Shown here in pieces: positions 25,051 to 32,610 of a DNA stretch of 64,000 bases (within the stretch, counting starts at the first letter, position 1; every line of letters begins with the position of its first letter). The position numbers were made by a program, and so were the translations under genes. Source of the stretch: Brevibacillus sp. GTDB lineage: Bacteria; Bacillota; Bacilli; Brevibacillales; Brevibacillaceae. The stretch spans positions 1 to 64,000 of the forward strand of contig JACDOF010000005.1 of the NCBI GenBank assembly GCA_017656235.1, in the 5' to 3' direction. The notes beneath the pieces are model-generated. The model saw only the letters and a list, made by a program, of their open reading frames with translations. It searched no databases and was not told the origin of the DNA.

Positions 25051-26985
25051 TTACTGCCGCAGCAGCCGCAGGCCATTGAGGATGACCAGAATCGTGCTTC
25101 CTTCATGTCCCACCACGCCAAGCGGCAGGGAAACCTCGCCAGCGAAGTTGGAGACGACCAAAAGCAGAATCACACACAACGAAAAGGCGATGTTCTGCTT
25201 GACGATCCGGCTGGTTTTACGGGCCAGCGCGATCGCCGCCGGAATGCGCCTCAAATCGTCATTCATCAGGACGAGGTCAGCCACATCCAGCGACACTTCA
25301 CTGCCGGTGCCGCCCATGGCGATACCAACTGACGCTTTCGCAAGTGCCGGTGCGTCATTGACGCCGTCTCCCACCATCGCGACGTGACCATAGCGCTGCT
25401 GCAGCTGCTCGATCAGCGTCGATTTTTGTTCCGGCAGCAGTTCGGCATACACTTCATCTACGCCGGCAGCTTGAGCGACCGCAGCGGCGGCGCATTGCGT
25501 GTCACCGGTCAGCATCACCACTTTCAACCCGGCCTGCTGCAGGCTGTAAACCACATGAGCAGCGTCCGGACGCAGCGCATCGCGGACCGCGATCACGCCA
25601 GCCAGTCCCCGGCTGTTTTGCAGGTAGACCAGTGTATGGCCCTGTCTCTCCCACTCCGCAATCTTTTCTGCCCCTTCTTCCGGCAGGGCGGGAAAATCAA
25701 GCCATTCTTCTTTTCCCAACTTCCAGTTCTCACCGTTTACCTGCGCTGTTATCCCCCAGCCGGCCAATGCCTGAAAGCGGCGCGGCTGTTCCAGTACAAG
25801 CCCCCATTCTTTTGCTTTCCCTACTATCGCCTGGGCGATCGGATGCTCCGACATCTGCTCGATTGACGCCGCTACTCGCACCAGTTCCTGTTCGTCGTAT
25901 CCCTTAAAGGGCAGCAGGTGGGTGACGACCGGCTGCCCGCAGGTCAGGGTGCCGGTTTTGTCAAAAGCCACCACCTTCACGTGAGCCAGATTTTCCAGAT
26001 GAGCCCCGCCCTTGAACAGAAGTCCTTTGCGCGCACTGGACGAGATGGCTGACAATACCGCGGGCATGATGGAAGCCACTAGGGCACAGGGAGAGGCTAC
26101 TACCAGAAAAACCATCGCCCGGTACAGCGCCTGCTGCCAGCTCCATCCCAGCAGAAACGGGGAAAGAAGCAGCAAGAGCAGGGTAAAGGCCAGGATCACT
26201 TTGGCATAGCTTCCCTCGAACCGCTCCAGAAAACGATGCGCGGGGGGAGCCTCACTCTGCGCTTCCTTGACCAGCTTGACGATTTTAGCCAGCAGAGAGG
26301 CATCATTGGAGCGGGTCATCTCCACCAACAGGGCGCCCTGTCCGTTAATCGTGCCGGCATACACCTCGTCATGGGGGTTCTTCTCCACCGGCAGCGACTC
26401 GCCGGTGATGGACGCCTGGTTTACGGCAGAGTGTCCTTCCCGGACGATGCCGTCCACCGGAATGCTGGCTCCCGGTTTGACCAGAACGACCGCGCCGGGG
26501 GTGAGCGAGTCGACGGGAACGCGCTTTTCTGAGCCGTTTTCCCAAAGCAGCGCGGTGGCAGGTTTGAGATGGAGCAGCGAGGCGACGTCGCGGGAGCTTT
26601 TCGCCATTGTGTAACGCTCCATGGCACCACTCAACGCGAAAATAAAGATCAGGATGCCCCCTTCCAACCAGTGACCGATACTGGCCGCCCCGATGGCGGC
26701 GAGCAGCATCAGCAGGTTAACGTCGATTTTGCGCTCCTGCCAAAGTGCCGCCAGCCCTTCTTTGGCTTTGCTAAAGCCGCCTGTGAGGTAAGCGAGCACA
26801 AACAAGCCGACAGAGATGGCCGGAAACTGGTCCAGCACCCAGGCAGCCAGCGTGAAGGTGCCGCTGGCCAGTGCCCCCATCCCCTCCAGGTGCTGCCGGA
26901 CACGGGCGAACAGGCTGATTATCGCTTTCCGCTTCTCGTCGGCCCCGCTTTGGCCAGCCGGACAACTTGTATTCCACACGAACAT
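25051..26985 (-). CDS. pfeT: P1B-4-type metal-transporting P-type ATPase (PfeT/ZosA-like)
   Basis: 644 residues from ATG 26985, with AAAGGATGGG upstream. In-frame codons extend to 27090, but that part overlaps the regulatory region. No N-terminal metal-binding CxxC domain is present. Membrane helices, actuator loop (ASITGESLPVEK), TM metal site SPCALV (SPC instead of CPC), phosphorylation site DKTGTLT, SEHPIAQAI (HP motif) and hinge GDGVNDAPALAKA are all visible. SPC in place of CPC and lack of a soluble metal-binding domain mark the P1B-4 group. Known members (PfeT, CtpD, CoaT) export Fe(II) or Co(II). In Bacillus subtilis PfeT is PerR-controlled; two Fur-family-like boxes upstream here fit iron efflux. 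Cobalt or zinc export cannot be excluded. Confidence 0.88.
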   Translation of the reverse strand: MFVWNTSCPAGQSGADEKRKAIISLFARVRQHLEGMGALASGTFTLAAWVLDQFPAISVGLFVLAYLTGGFSKAKEGLAALWQERKIDVNLLMLLAAIGAASIGHWLEGGILIFIFALSGAMERYTMAKSSRDVASLLHLKPATALLWENGSEKRVPVDSLTPGAVVLVKPGASIPVDGIVREGHSAVNQASITGESLPVEKNPHDEVYAGTINGQGALLVEMTRSNDASLLAKIVKLVKEAQSEAPPAHRFLERFEGSYAKVILAFTLLLLLLSPFLLGWSWQQALYRAMVFLVVASPCALVASIMPAVLSAISSSARKGLLFKGGAHLENLAHVKVVAFDKTGTLTCGQPVVTHLLPFKGYDEQELVRVAASIEQMSEHPIAQAIVGKAKEWGLVLEQPRRFQALAGWGITAQVNGENWKLGKEEWLDFPALPEEGAEKIAEWERQGHTLVYLQNSRGLAGVIAVRDALRPDAAHVVYSLQQAGLKVVMLTGDTQCAAAAVAQAAGVDEVYAELLPEQKSTLIEQLQQRYGHVAMVGDGVNDAPALAKASVGIAMGGTGSEVSLDVADLVLMNDDLRRIPAAIALARKTSRIVKQNIAFSLCVILLLVVSNFAGEVSLPLGVVGHEGSTILVILNGLRLLRQ

Positions 26986-27001
26986 CACAACCCATCCTTT
27001 C

Positions 27002-27016
27002 TGAAAGTGAATATCA
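27002..27016. promoter_or_regulatory. Fur-family-like box in the ATPase leader
   Basis: TGAAAGTGAATATCA agrees with the 7-1-7 consensus TGATAATNATTATCA at all but three positions. It lies 17 bases upstream of the ATPase start codon. Confidence 0.45.
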
Positions 27017-27074
27017 TTTGTTTTCCTCTTAAAAGCAGCCGATGCTGCTGTTCGGATGAACAGCAGCATCGGGT

Positions 27075-27089
27075 TGATAATGAGTTTCA
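27075..27089. promoter_or_regulatory. Second Fur-family-like box
   Basis: TGATAATGAGTTTCA agrees with the 7-1-7 Fur/PerR/Zur-type consensus at all but about three positions. It lies in the long leader of the minus-strand ATPase gene. Confidence 0.45.
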
Positions 27090-27091
27090 TT

Positions 27092-27142
27092 TTTCGTTTG
27101 TCTAAAAATGTTTCGTCTAGTCAAACTTTACTTTGTATTATA
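27092..27142 (-). promoter_or_regulatory. ATPase promoter with tandem metal-regulator-like direct repeat
   Basis: TATAAT on the minus strand (plus 27137-27142) is a -10 candidate with a poor -35. Just downstream on the transcript lie two similar elements, plus-strand TTTCGTCTAGTCAAA (27111-27125) and TTTCGTTTGTCTAAA (27092-27106), offset by 19 bases. Repeated elements at +5 to +45 look like operator sites for a regulator that I cannot name. Confidence 0.45.
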
Positions 27143-27186
27143 GCAGGGAAACTTTGGCGGGGGAAGCCGGTTTTTTCTGTAGGCGG

Positions 27187-27228
27187 TTGCCGATTACTCA
27201 GCTCCGGCATACAATAATGATAATTATT
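27187..27228 (+). promoter_or_regulatory. Promoter with Fur-like box for a small membrane peptide
   Basis: TTGCCG (27187-27192), 17-base spacer and TACAAT (27210-27215) form a promoter. AATAATGATAATTATT (27213-27228) begins in the -10 and covers the transcription start; its arms AATAAT/ATTATT are perfect and it contains the GATAAT hexamer of Fur boxes. Confidence 0.6.
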
Positions 27229-27249
27229 CTTGCTGAACGAGGTGCTGCC

Positions 27250-27348
27250 ATGCCGGTCGAGACCCTGGAAGTTGTGCTGTTGGCCGCCATGCTGCTGGTC
27301 GCGCCGTTTTTATTGTCCATGGCCAGCGGACGGCGATTCTGGAGATGA
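27250..27348 (+). CDS. Predicted 32-residue membrane peptide
   Basis: ATG 27250 follows GAGGTG (27239-27244) with a 5-base gap. The product begins MPVETLEVVLLAAMLLVA, contains one continuous hydrophobic helix (residues ~6-23) and ends with a positively charged tail (SGRRFWR), as in single-pass small membrane proteins oriented with the C-terminus inside. The reading frame is bracketed by a near-consensus promoter with a Fur-like box and a strong terminator, which is the main support for it being a gene. It is divergent from the metal ATPase, so it could be a small regulator or partner of metal transport. No family recognised. Confidence 0.55.
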   Translation: MPVETLEVVLLAAMLLVAPFLLSMASGRRFWR

Positions 27349-27362
27349 GTGTAATTTCTTCA

Positions 27363-27416
27363 AACCTCTTTACACGGAGTTAAGACCAACGTCACTTTGT
27401 GTAAAGAGGTTGTTTT
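27363..27416 (+). terminator. Strong terminator after the small membrane peptide
   Basis: AACCTCTTTACAC (27363-27375) and GTGTAAAGAGGTT (27399-27411) form a perfect 13-bp stem with a 23-base loop, followed by GTTTTG. It lies 15 bases after the small gene's stop. Confidence 0.75.
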
Positions 27417-27488
27417 GTATGGTACGTAAATAGTATGACAAAGCCTTTCCCGACCAGAAAACAGGGCGTGCCCCGTCACGCTCATCTG

Positions 27489-29174
27489 CTACCAACTGCG
27501 GATCGGAACGGAGCCGGGAGCGTTCTTGGCCAGCATTTCAACGACAGGATAGGCGTACGCAATCAAGATAAGAACGAGTGTTAAGGAGATCCACAGCGAC
27601 CACCGCTCAAGGATCAGGGGGGGCTTTTGCGCTTTTTCATTGACAACGCCAATGGGGTATTCGATCGCTCGTTCCGTCTTTGGAGCAAAGAGCCAAAGAT
27701 AGACAACTATCGCTAGAAACAATACGATGGAGATGTACAAAAGAATACTTCCCGTTCCCATAAGCACCCTGTACGGCTCCCAGGTTTGCACAATCGGATG
27801 GTCGTTGTAAGTCGTAAAAGCGGTCCGTCTGGGCTCTCCGAGCAATCCCACGATGTGCATACTACCACCCATTAACAAGATTCCTGCCGACCAAACTGCT
27901 GCCTGGACGATGCCCAGGATGTTGGCGAGCCGGGTAAGCGCCCGTCGTGCAAGCAGCGGAACTAACCAGTACGAAATGGCAAAGAATGTCAACAACACGG
28001 AAGCCGCCAGGGTTAAATGAAAATGTCCTGTAACCCATAACGTATTGTGAACCACTTGATTCATTTGGTAGCTCGCGTTGATGATACCGCCCGCTCCTGC
28101 AGGGATAAACAGCAGCATACCCAATGCCGGAGCGACGAAACGAACGTCTTTCCAGGGGAGTTTTCGGATCCAGCCAAATCTTTTTTTGCTTCCCAAAGAA
28201 CGCCCGGACAGCTCAAATGCAGCAAATAAGGAGAATATGGTCATCAAAGAAGGAATCACGACGATCATCGTCAATACGACCTGTAAGAACTTCCAAAAAG
28301 GCGATATTCCAGGTTCCATCAACTGATGGTGAAAACCGACCGGGATCGAGTACAAAATAAACAAGATGAAGGTAAGTCGCGGCAGCGCGTCGCTGAAGAT
28401 TTTCCCTTTGATGATGTGCGGAATGTTAACATACCAGATATAAGCCGGCAGCAGCCAAAAGTAGACCAGCGGATGACCGAAATACCAGAATAACGTACGA
28501 CTTAATTCAACATTGATCTTATCCACCCACCCAAACGCCCACGGGACGAGGAGTACGACCACTTCCACGACTACACCCAGGGTGGCGATGATCCATAAAA
28601 TCATCGTGGACACCGACATGAATGCAAACAGCGGAGAAACTTCTTGCCGGTTTTCTTTTCGCCATCTCCAGTAATTATGAAACACTGTCCAAGCGCTGAA
28701 CCAACTTCCAATGATCAGCAAAGCAAGAGCTACGTAGAACCAGGGGGAAGCAGCCAAAGGGGCATAAAATGTATAGAGCACCGATGCATTGTTGTTTAGA
28801 ATGGAGATCAGGGCCAGGACGGAACCAAGCGCCATGAGCCAATATCCTGCCCAGCCCACTTTTCGCGAAACTGGCTGAAGTGTACCGTTTAGCGTTTTGG
28901 CCATTCCGGAATACAAAAAGCCAACAATAAAAAATGTAGTGAACACAAGAGCCAGGTAGACACCATGGATTGTAAGCAATTGGTAGTAACCGATTGCGCC
29001 AGGCAGGTCGATAAAACCTGTCCGCTGCAGTCCCTGTAAAACGCCCGCCAGGGTGCCCACAAACAAAGCGAAAAAAGAAAACGCAAGATGTGCGGAAATC
29101 AAGGTTTTATCTTTTGGATGAAAGTGAAAATCATCCGTGTGAATGTAGGCATTACCGTATCCCACGTCTTTCAC
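27489..29174 (-). CDS. cbaA: ba3-type cytochrome c oxidase subunit I
   Basis: 561 residues, GTG start at 29174 with AGGAGGG 8 bases upstream. About 13 membrane helices. Heme-copper ligands are visible: His70 (LTIHGVYLAL, low-spin heme), His234 and Tyr238 (FGHPLVYFWLLPAY, CuB and cross-linked Tyr), His282-His283 (GFHHQL, CuB), and the HNTLWVTGHFHLT segment with His384/His386 (heme ligands). HPLVYFW instead of HPEVY is typical of B-type (ba3) oxidases, which reduce oxygen at low tension. Such enzymes need a CuA subunit II, usually encoded immediately upstream. Here only a short C-terminal remnant of it is left, so this subunit is an orphan in the window. Lower GC than flanking regions. Confidence 0.92.
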   Translation of the reverse strand: MKDVGYGNAYIHTDDFHFHPKDKTLISAHLAFSFFALFVGTLAGVLQGLQRTGFIDLPGAIGYYQLLTIHGVYLALVFTTFFIVGFLYSGMAKTLNGTLQPVSRKVGWAGYWLMALGSVLALISILNNNASVLYTFYAPLAASPWFYVALALLIIGSWFSAWTVFHNYWRWRKENRQEVSPLFAFMSVSTMILWIIATLGVVVEVVVLLVPWAFGWVDKINVELSRTLFWYFGHPLVYFWLLPAYIWYVNIPHIIKGKIFSDALPRLTFILFILYSIPVGFHHQLMEPGISPFWKFLQVVLTMIVVIPSLMTIFSLFAAFELSGRSLGSKKRFGWIRKLPWKDVRFVAPALGMLLFIPAGAGGIINASYQMNQVVHNTLWVTGHFHLTLAASVLLTFFAISYWLVPLLARRALTRLANILGIVQAAVWSAGILLMGGSMHIVGLLGEPRRTAFTTYNDHPIVQTWEPYRVLMGTGSILLYISIVLFLAIVVYLWLFAPKTERAIEYPIGVVNEKAQKPPLILERWSLWISLTLVLILIAYAYPVVEMLAKNAPGSVPIRSW

Positions 29175-29200
29175 TGGAGATCCCTCCTAGGGTTTTTGGA

Positions 29201-29311
29201 TTACGTAACGGTAATCGTGCCAGCCATTACGTGATGGCCGACCTCGCAGTATTCGTGACAGATAGAACTTGCGTCCACCTGAAGATCCATGGCTCTCTGC
29301 TGTGATGGATG
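29201..29311 (-). pseudogene. cbaB: CuA-site remnant of oxidase subunit II
   Basis: On the minus strand a 36-codon open stretch ends at TAA 29201-29203, just 27 bases before the subunit I start. Its last 29 codons (from an internal ATG at 29290) contain ICHEYCEVGHHVMAGTITVT, the copper-binding signature Cys-x3-Cys-x3-His-x2-Met of the CuA domain exactly as placed at the C-terminus of ba3 subunit II. A TGA at 29312-29314 closes the frame upstream, and the following sequence is the promoter of a plus-strand hemerythrin. The membrane anchor and the first CuA histidine are absent, so this is the 3' scar of a lost gene and not a functional subunit. Too short for ordinary gene finding. Confidence 0.75.
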
Positions 29312-29343
29312 TCACAGCCGGGCGCAGCTGTGTATCGTAACAT
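29301..29343 (+). promoter_or_regulatory. Crp/Fnr-type site and promoter of the hemerythrin gene
   Basis: TGTGA-TGGATG-TCACA (29301-29316) is a perfect match to TGTGA-N6-TCACA. TAACAT (29338-29343) is a plausible -10, placing the start near 29350 and the site centre at about -41.5, the class II activation position. The same arrangement occurs before hmp. Confidence 0.7.
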
Positions 29344-29392
29344 GTAGGTGAAAAGGCACTCGGCGACGCGCCGGGTAAAAGGAGGACAACCC

Positions 29393-29950
29393 ATGAAAGG
29401 ATCTGGCGACACGAAATCGTTGAACCTGTCGGACTGGAAAGAGACGTCGGAAGCCGAGTATGGACGCCTGTTCACGATCATCGCCCCGGAACTTCATCCA
29501 TTTGTTGAGGATCATGCTGCGTTGGGCAAACTAATGGACAAGGTCAGGACCGGGTATTCCCGTGAAGTGTACGAGAATGCGCTGAAACGGATCGAGGAAG
29601 AATTGGAACATCATTTCCGCGAAGAAGAAAGGCTTATTCTCCGCTTTTTGTCCAACCACATCCCCGCCGATGATGCTGGGCCTGTTTTCAAGTTGAAGCA
29701 GGAACATGACATCATCCGCAGCCGATACCTGGAGGCCGCCCAACTGTTTGCCGAGCACAACGAGCACTCCCGTGAGCGGCTCGTGCAGAAGATGAACATG
29801 CTCGCTTATCTGCTTAAAAAACACATCGAAAAGGAGGACCACTACCTGTTTCCCATGGCCGGCGCGATTCTGACTCAGGAGGAAAAACGGAGCATTGCGC
29901 GGGAACTGTCTGGCGGTCATCCATCAGATGAACTGGAGCCGAAGGAGTGA
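29393..29950 (+). CDS. Hemerythrin HHE domain protein
   Basis: 185 residues from ATG 29393 with GGAGG at 29381-29385. The di-iron ligand pattern of an HHE four-helix bundle is present: HPFVEDHAALGKLMDKV, EELEHHFREEERLIL, KLKQEHDIIRSRYLE and LLKKHIEKEDHYLFPMA (His, HxxxE, His, HxxxE). Such proteins (ScdA/YtfE/RIC-related or oxygen/NO-binding hemerythrins) act in nitrosative stress and iron-sulfur repair or as oxygen carriers. It lacks the cysteine-bearing N-terminal ScdA domain. It overlaps a second, damaged hemerythrin by GTGA, and shares a Crp/Fnr-type site design with hmp. Confidence 0.88.
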   Translation: MKGSGDTKSLNLSDWKETSEAEYGRLFTIIAPELHPFVEDHAALGKLMDKVRTGYSREVYENALKRIEEELEHHFREEERLILRFLSNHIPADDAGPVFKLKQEHDIIRSRYLEAAQLFAEHNEHSRERLVQKMNMLAYLLKKHIEKEDHYLFPMAGAILTQEEKRSIARELSGGHPSDELEPKE

Positions 29951-30351
29951 TTCGTAATGAGCCAAGTACCCCATCATTGCGGGATGCCTTTGCCCGGGAG
30001 CTTGACCCTCACTCCGAACGTGAAGAGGGAACCCTCTTTCCTCTCATGGCAAAATATATCGGCAGAGAGGTGGGGCCGATTGCCGTGATGGAATATGAAC
30101 ACGAACTGGCGAAGGATAACCTGAAGAAGTTTGGGGAAGCGGTGGAACAATTGAAGGAGCCGGTGGATACCGAGCGAGCAAAGGAGATCGCTTCTTATGC
30201 GCTTCAAGCCCATGTCGTCTTAACGGATCATTTTATGAAAGAGGAGAACGTATTGTTTCCGATGGCGGAAAACATGTTGAGCGCGGAAGAGAAGGAAGAA
30301 CTCAGTCATGCGCTTGGGCGTGTCCAAAGTCGTGGTCTCTCGCGGTTTTAA
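29947..30351 (+). pseudogene. Second hemerythrin, apparently internally deleted and frameshifted
   Basis: The open frame from GTG 29947 encodes 134 residues with a clear hemerythrin body: LDPHSEREEGTLFPLMAKYIG, GPIAVMEYEHELAKDNL and VLTDHFMKEENVLFPMAENML. The first helix with its His ligand is missing. A different frame starts at ATG 29957, ideally spaced from GAAGGAG, and reads MSQVPHHCGMPL, which looks like a genuine N-terminus of this hemerythrin group (recollection, not a search). The two frames meet at about 29980-29990. The simplest reading is an out-of-frame deletion of roughly 50-60 codons fusing start and body. The shortened protein may still be made from GTG 29947 by coupling, but would lack one iron ligand helix. 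It converges with the Crp/Fnr gene with a 4-base overlap. Confidence 0.6.
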
Positions 30352-31031
30352 CGTTCTCTCCATCGTTTCAGCCCGTACATGTCCAAAATTATGATTTCAG
30401 AACGGTGAGTTTCAACAATACGTTCCTTTTTCAGTTGATTTAAGAGCCGATTCACCGTTTCTCTGGATGTTCCGATCGTATTGGCCAATTCCTGATTGGT
30501 CATCGGCAATTCGATGTGAATTCGGGAACCCTCTTCTTTTCCGTGTTTGTCCGCCAATTGTAACAATAAGGAAAGAATCCTAAAGTTCGCGTTGTGACCG
30601 GTAAACTGCTGAAGTTTTTGTTGGAGTTCTCGAATTTTGGCACCCATGACATCGATGACTTTGATGGCAATTGACGGCATAGCCAAGATGAGCTGCTCAA
30701 AAGCGTGGACGGGGATCGCTAAAAGATGAGTGTCCACGAGGGCTTCCGTTGTTGCCGGATAAGGCGTTTGGTTAAAGAAACCGGTATGCGGAAACATATC
30801 TCCGGTTTGCAGCAGCGACACAATTTGTTCATGCCCCTCCTCGTCGGTTTTGTAGGCTTTGACTAGTCCGTCCTGAATGAAAAATACCGCTTCCTTTTCG
30901 CTTCCTTCCATAAAGATGGTCGTCTTTTTCCGGAAAACACGATAAATGGCGATTTCTTCGACACGAGCCAGTTCCTGCTGGTTCAAGTCGCGGAATAAAG
31001 GAACCTGCTGCAACATTTTCCGTTTCTCCAT
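30348..31031 (-). CDS. Crp/Fnr family transcriptional regulator
   Basis: 227 residues. Residues ~10-125 are a cyclic-nucleotide-binding-like beta barrel (KTTIFMEGSEKEAVFFIQDGLVKAY), followed by the long dimer helix and a C-terminal winged helix with ELANTIGTSRETVNRLLNQLKKERIVE. The recognition helix core SRETV-x-R equals that of Crp, which reads TGTGA half-sites. Perfect TGTGA-N6-TCACA sites stand before the hemerythrin and hmp genes. No cysteines are present, so this is not an iron-sulfur Fnr; nitric oxide sensing through heme (Dnr-like) or another signal is possible. The gene sits between its two probable targets. Confidence 0.9.
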   Translation of the reverse strand: MEKRKMLQQVPLFRDLNQQELARVEEIAIYRVFRKKTTIFMEGSEKEAVFFIQDGLVKAYKTDEEGHEQIVSLLQTGDMFPHTGFFNQTPYPATTEALVDTHLLAIPVHAFEQLILAMPSIAIKVIDVMGAKIRELQQKLQQFTGHNANFRILSLLLQLADKHGKEEGSRIHIELPMTNQELANTIGTSRETVNRLLNQLKKERIVETHRSEIIILDMYGLKRWRER

Positions 31032-31183
31032 ATAAATGGTCCTTTCCTCGAGTTTTTACTAAATTATAACGATTAAGAGCGATCTCTTGCAGTGAATCGT
31101 TCATCAGGAGAAGTTCAAACCATGAAACGGCTGCCGGCGGCATGTTGGACGTCGACGAGCGTCACAGAATCGTCACGGTCATG
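31032..31183. other. Divergent region between Crp/Fnr gene and hmp
   Basis: TATAAT on the minus strand (plus 31063-31068) is a -10 candidate for the regulator gene. GTCACAGAATCGTCAC (31171-31186) contains an additional half-site-like GTCAC repeat just upstream of the perfect Crp/Fnr box. Confidence 0.4.
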
Positions 31184-31230
31184 TGTGATCGCCATCACAA
31201 ATGAAGCGTGAAAATTTCCATTAAGATAAT
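31184..31230 (+). promoter_or_regulatory. Crp/Fnr-type site and promoter of hmp
   Basis: TGTGA-TCGCCA-TCACA (31184-31199) is a perfect palindromic Crp/Fnr site. TAAGAT/GATAAT (31222-31230) is the -10 region, so the site centre (31191.5) is about 41-45 bases upstream of the start. Confidence 0.7.
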
Positions 31231-31308
31231 CGTGTCACCTTTCATCGATGCTGTAAACAATATGCACGCAGAAAGGGACGATCTTCTACACAGAGGGAGG
31301 AATGTGTT

Positions 31309-32553
31309 GTGCTCGAAGCGAAAACGATCGAGATCATCAAATCGACGGTACCTGTGCTGCAAAGGCACGGAAAAGCGATAACGACGCGTTTTTATCAAAT
31401 GATGTTATCCAACCACCCGGAATTGCTGAACATTTTTAATCATAGCAATCAGAAGCAAGGCAAACAGCAAACGGCGCTTGCCAACGCTGTCTATGCCGCG
31501 GCAGCGCATATCGACAACCTCGAAGCGATCCTACCCGTCATCTATAAGATTGCCCATAAACATCGCAGCATAGGTGTCCAACCGGAACACTACCCGATCG
31601 TTGGAAAACATTTGCTCCTTGCGATGAAGGATGTCCTTGGCGACGCCGCGACGGACGAGGTGATCGAGGCTTGGGGCAAAGCATACGGGGCCATCGCAGA
31701 CGCGTTTATCAAAGTGGAGAAGGAACTCTACGAACAAGCGGAGAAACAGTCAGGCGGTTGGTTCGGCTTTCGCAGATTCGTCGTCGCGAGAAAGGTAAAA
31801 GAAAGCGACGTCATCACCTCCTTTTACCTAAAACCGGAAGATGGAAAAGCGATTGCATCCTACCTCCCTGGGCAGTACATCAGCGTCAAGGTGGATATCC
31901 CGGGGGAAACGTACACCCACATCCGCCAGTACAGCTTGTCCGACTCACCGGACAAAGATTACTACCGCATCAGCGTGAAACGGGAAGACGGGAACGAAAC
32001 GAAGCTTCCGGGAATTGTTTCTAATTATTTGCATAATAGGGTAGAAGAAGGGGATATCCTGCCAGTCAGCGCGCCCGCCGGGGATTTCATCCTTGACCTG
32101 CAAAGAACGCTCCCCGTTGTCCTGATCAGCGGCGGTGTCGGACTGACACCGCTGATGAGCATGTTGAATACGCTCGTAGAACGGCAGCCGGAACGCGAGG
32201 TTACGTTTATCCATGCCGCGATGAACGGCAACGTTCACGCGATGCGGGAACACGTTTCCCGCTTAACCGCCAACCATTCGCAAGTCCGTTCTTTCGTCTG
32301 TTACGCGAAACCAACGCCGGAAGACCGCATCGCGAAAAACTTCGACAAAGAAGGGTTTATCGATTTACAGTGGCTGCAATCGATCCTTCCAGACAAGAAT
32401 GCGGATTTCTATTTCTGTGGACCGGTCTCTTTCATGAAATCGATCTATCGCGCACTCAAAGAATGGGGAGTTCCGGAAGAGTTCATCCATTACGAGTTCT
32501 TTGGACCGAGCGGCACGCTGGAAGAACAGGAGGATGTTGCGTTCACCCGTTGA
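31309..32553 (+). CDS. hmp: Flavohemoglobin (nitric oxide dioxygenase)
   Basis: 414 residues, GTG start at 31309 with GGGAGG 8 bases upstream. Globin domain (1-~145) with Tyr29, proximal His85 (AHKHRSIGV) and Tyr95 (PEHYPIVG), the catalytic set known from Hmp. The FAD-binding reductase domain (~155-260) has RQYSLSD, and the NAD-binding domain (~265-405) has ISGGVGLTPLMSML and DFYFCGPVSFM. It converts NO plus O2 to nitrate using NADH. Position next to a Crp/Fnr regulator and hemerythrins makes this an NO-defence patch. Confidence 0.96.
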   Translation: MLEAKTIEIIKSTVPVLQRHGKAITTRFYQMMLSNHPELLNIFNHSNQKQGKQQTALANAVYAAAAHIDNLEAILPVIYKIAHKHRSIGVQPEHYPIVGKHLLLAMKDVLGDAATDEVIEAWGKAYGAIADAFIKVEKELYEQAEKQSGGWFGFRRFVVARKVKESDVITSFYLKPEDGKAIASYLPGQYISVKVDIPGETYTHIRQYSLSDSPDKDYYRISVKREDGNETKLPGIVSNYLHNRVEEGDILPVSAPAGDFILDLQRTLPVVLISGGVGLTPLMSMLNTLVERQPEREVTFIHAAMNGNVHAMREHVSRLTANHSQVRSFVCYAKPTPEDRIAKNFDKEGFIDLQWLQSILPDKNADFYFCGPVSFMKSIYRALKEWGVPEEFIHYEFFGPSGTLEEQEDVAFTR

Positions 32554-32610
32554 TTTGCGCAAGCCATTGAGAATCGGCAGCAGGGGAGACGTTTTACAGG
32601 GAGGAGGTGT

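Noticed and set aside
27075-27090. Longer start of the metal ATPase at 27090
   Set aside because: It would begin inside a Fur-like box with no ribosome site; ATG 26985 has AAAGGAT upstream and matches family length.
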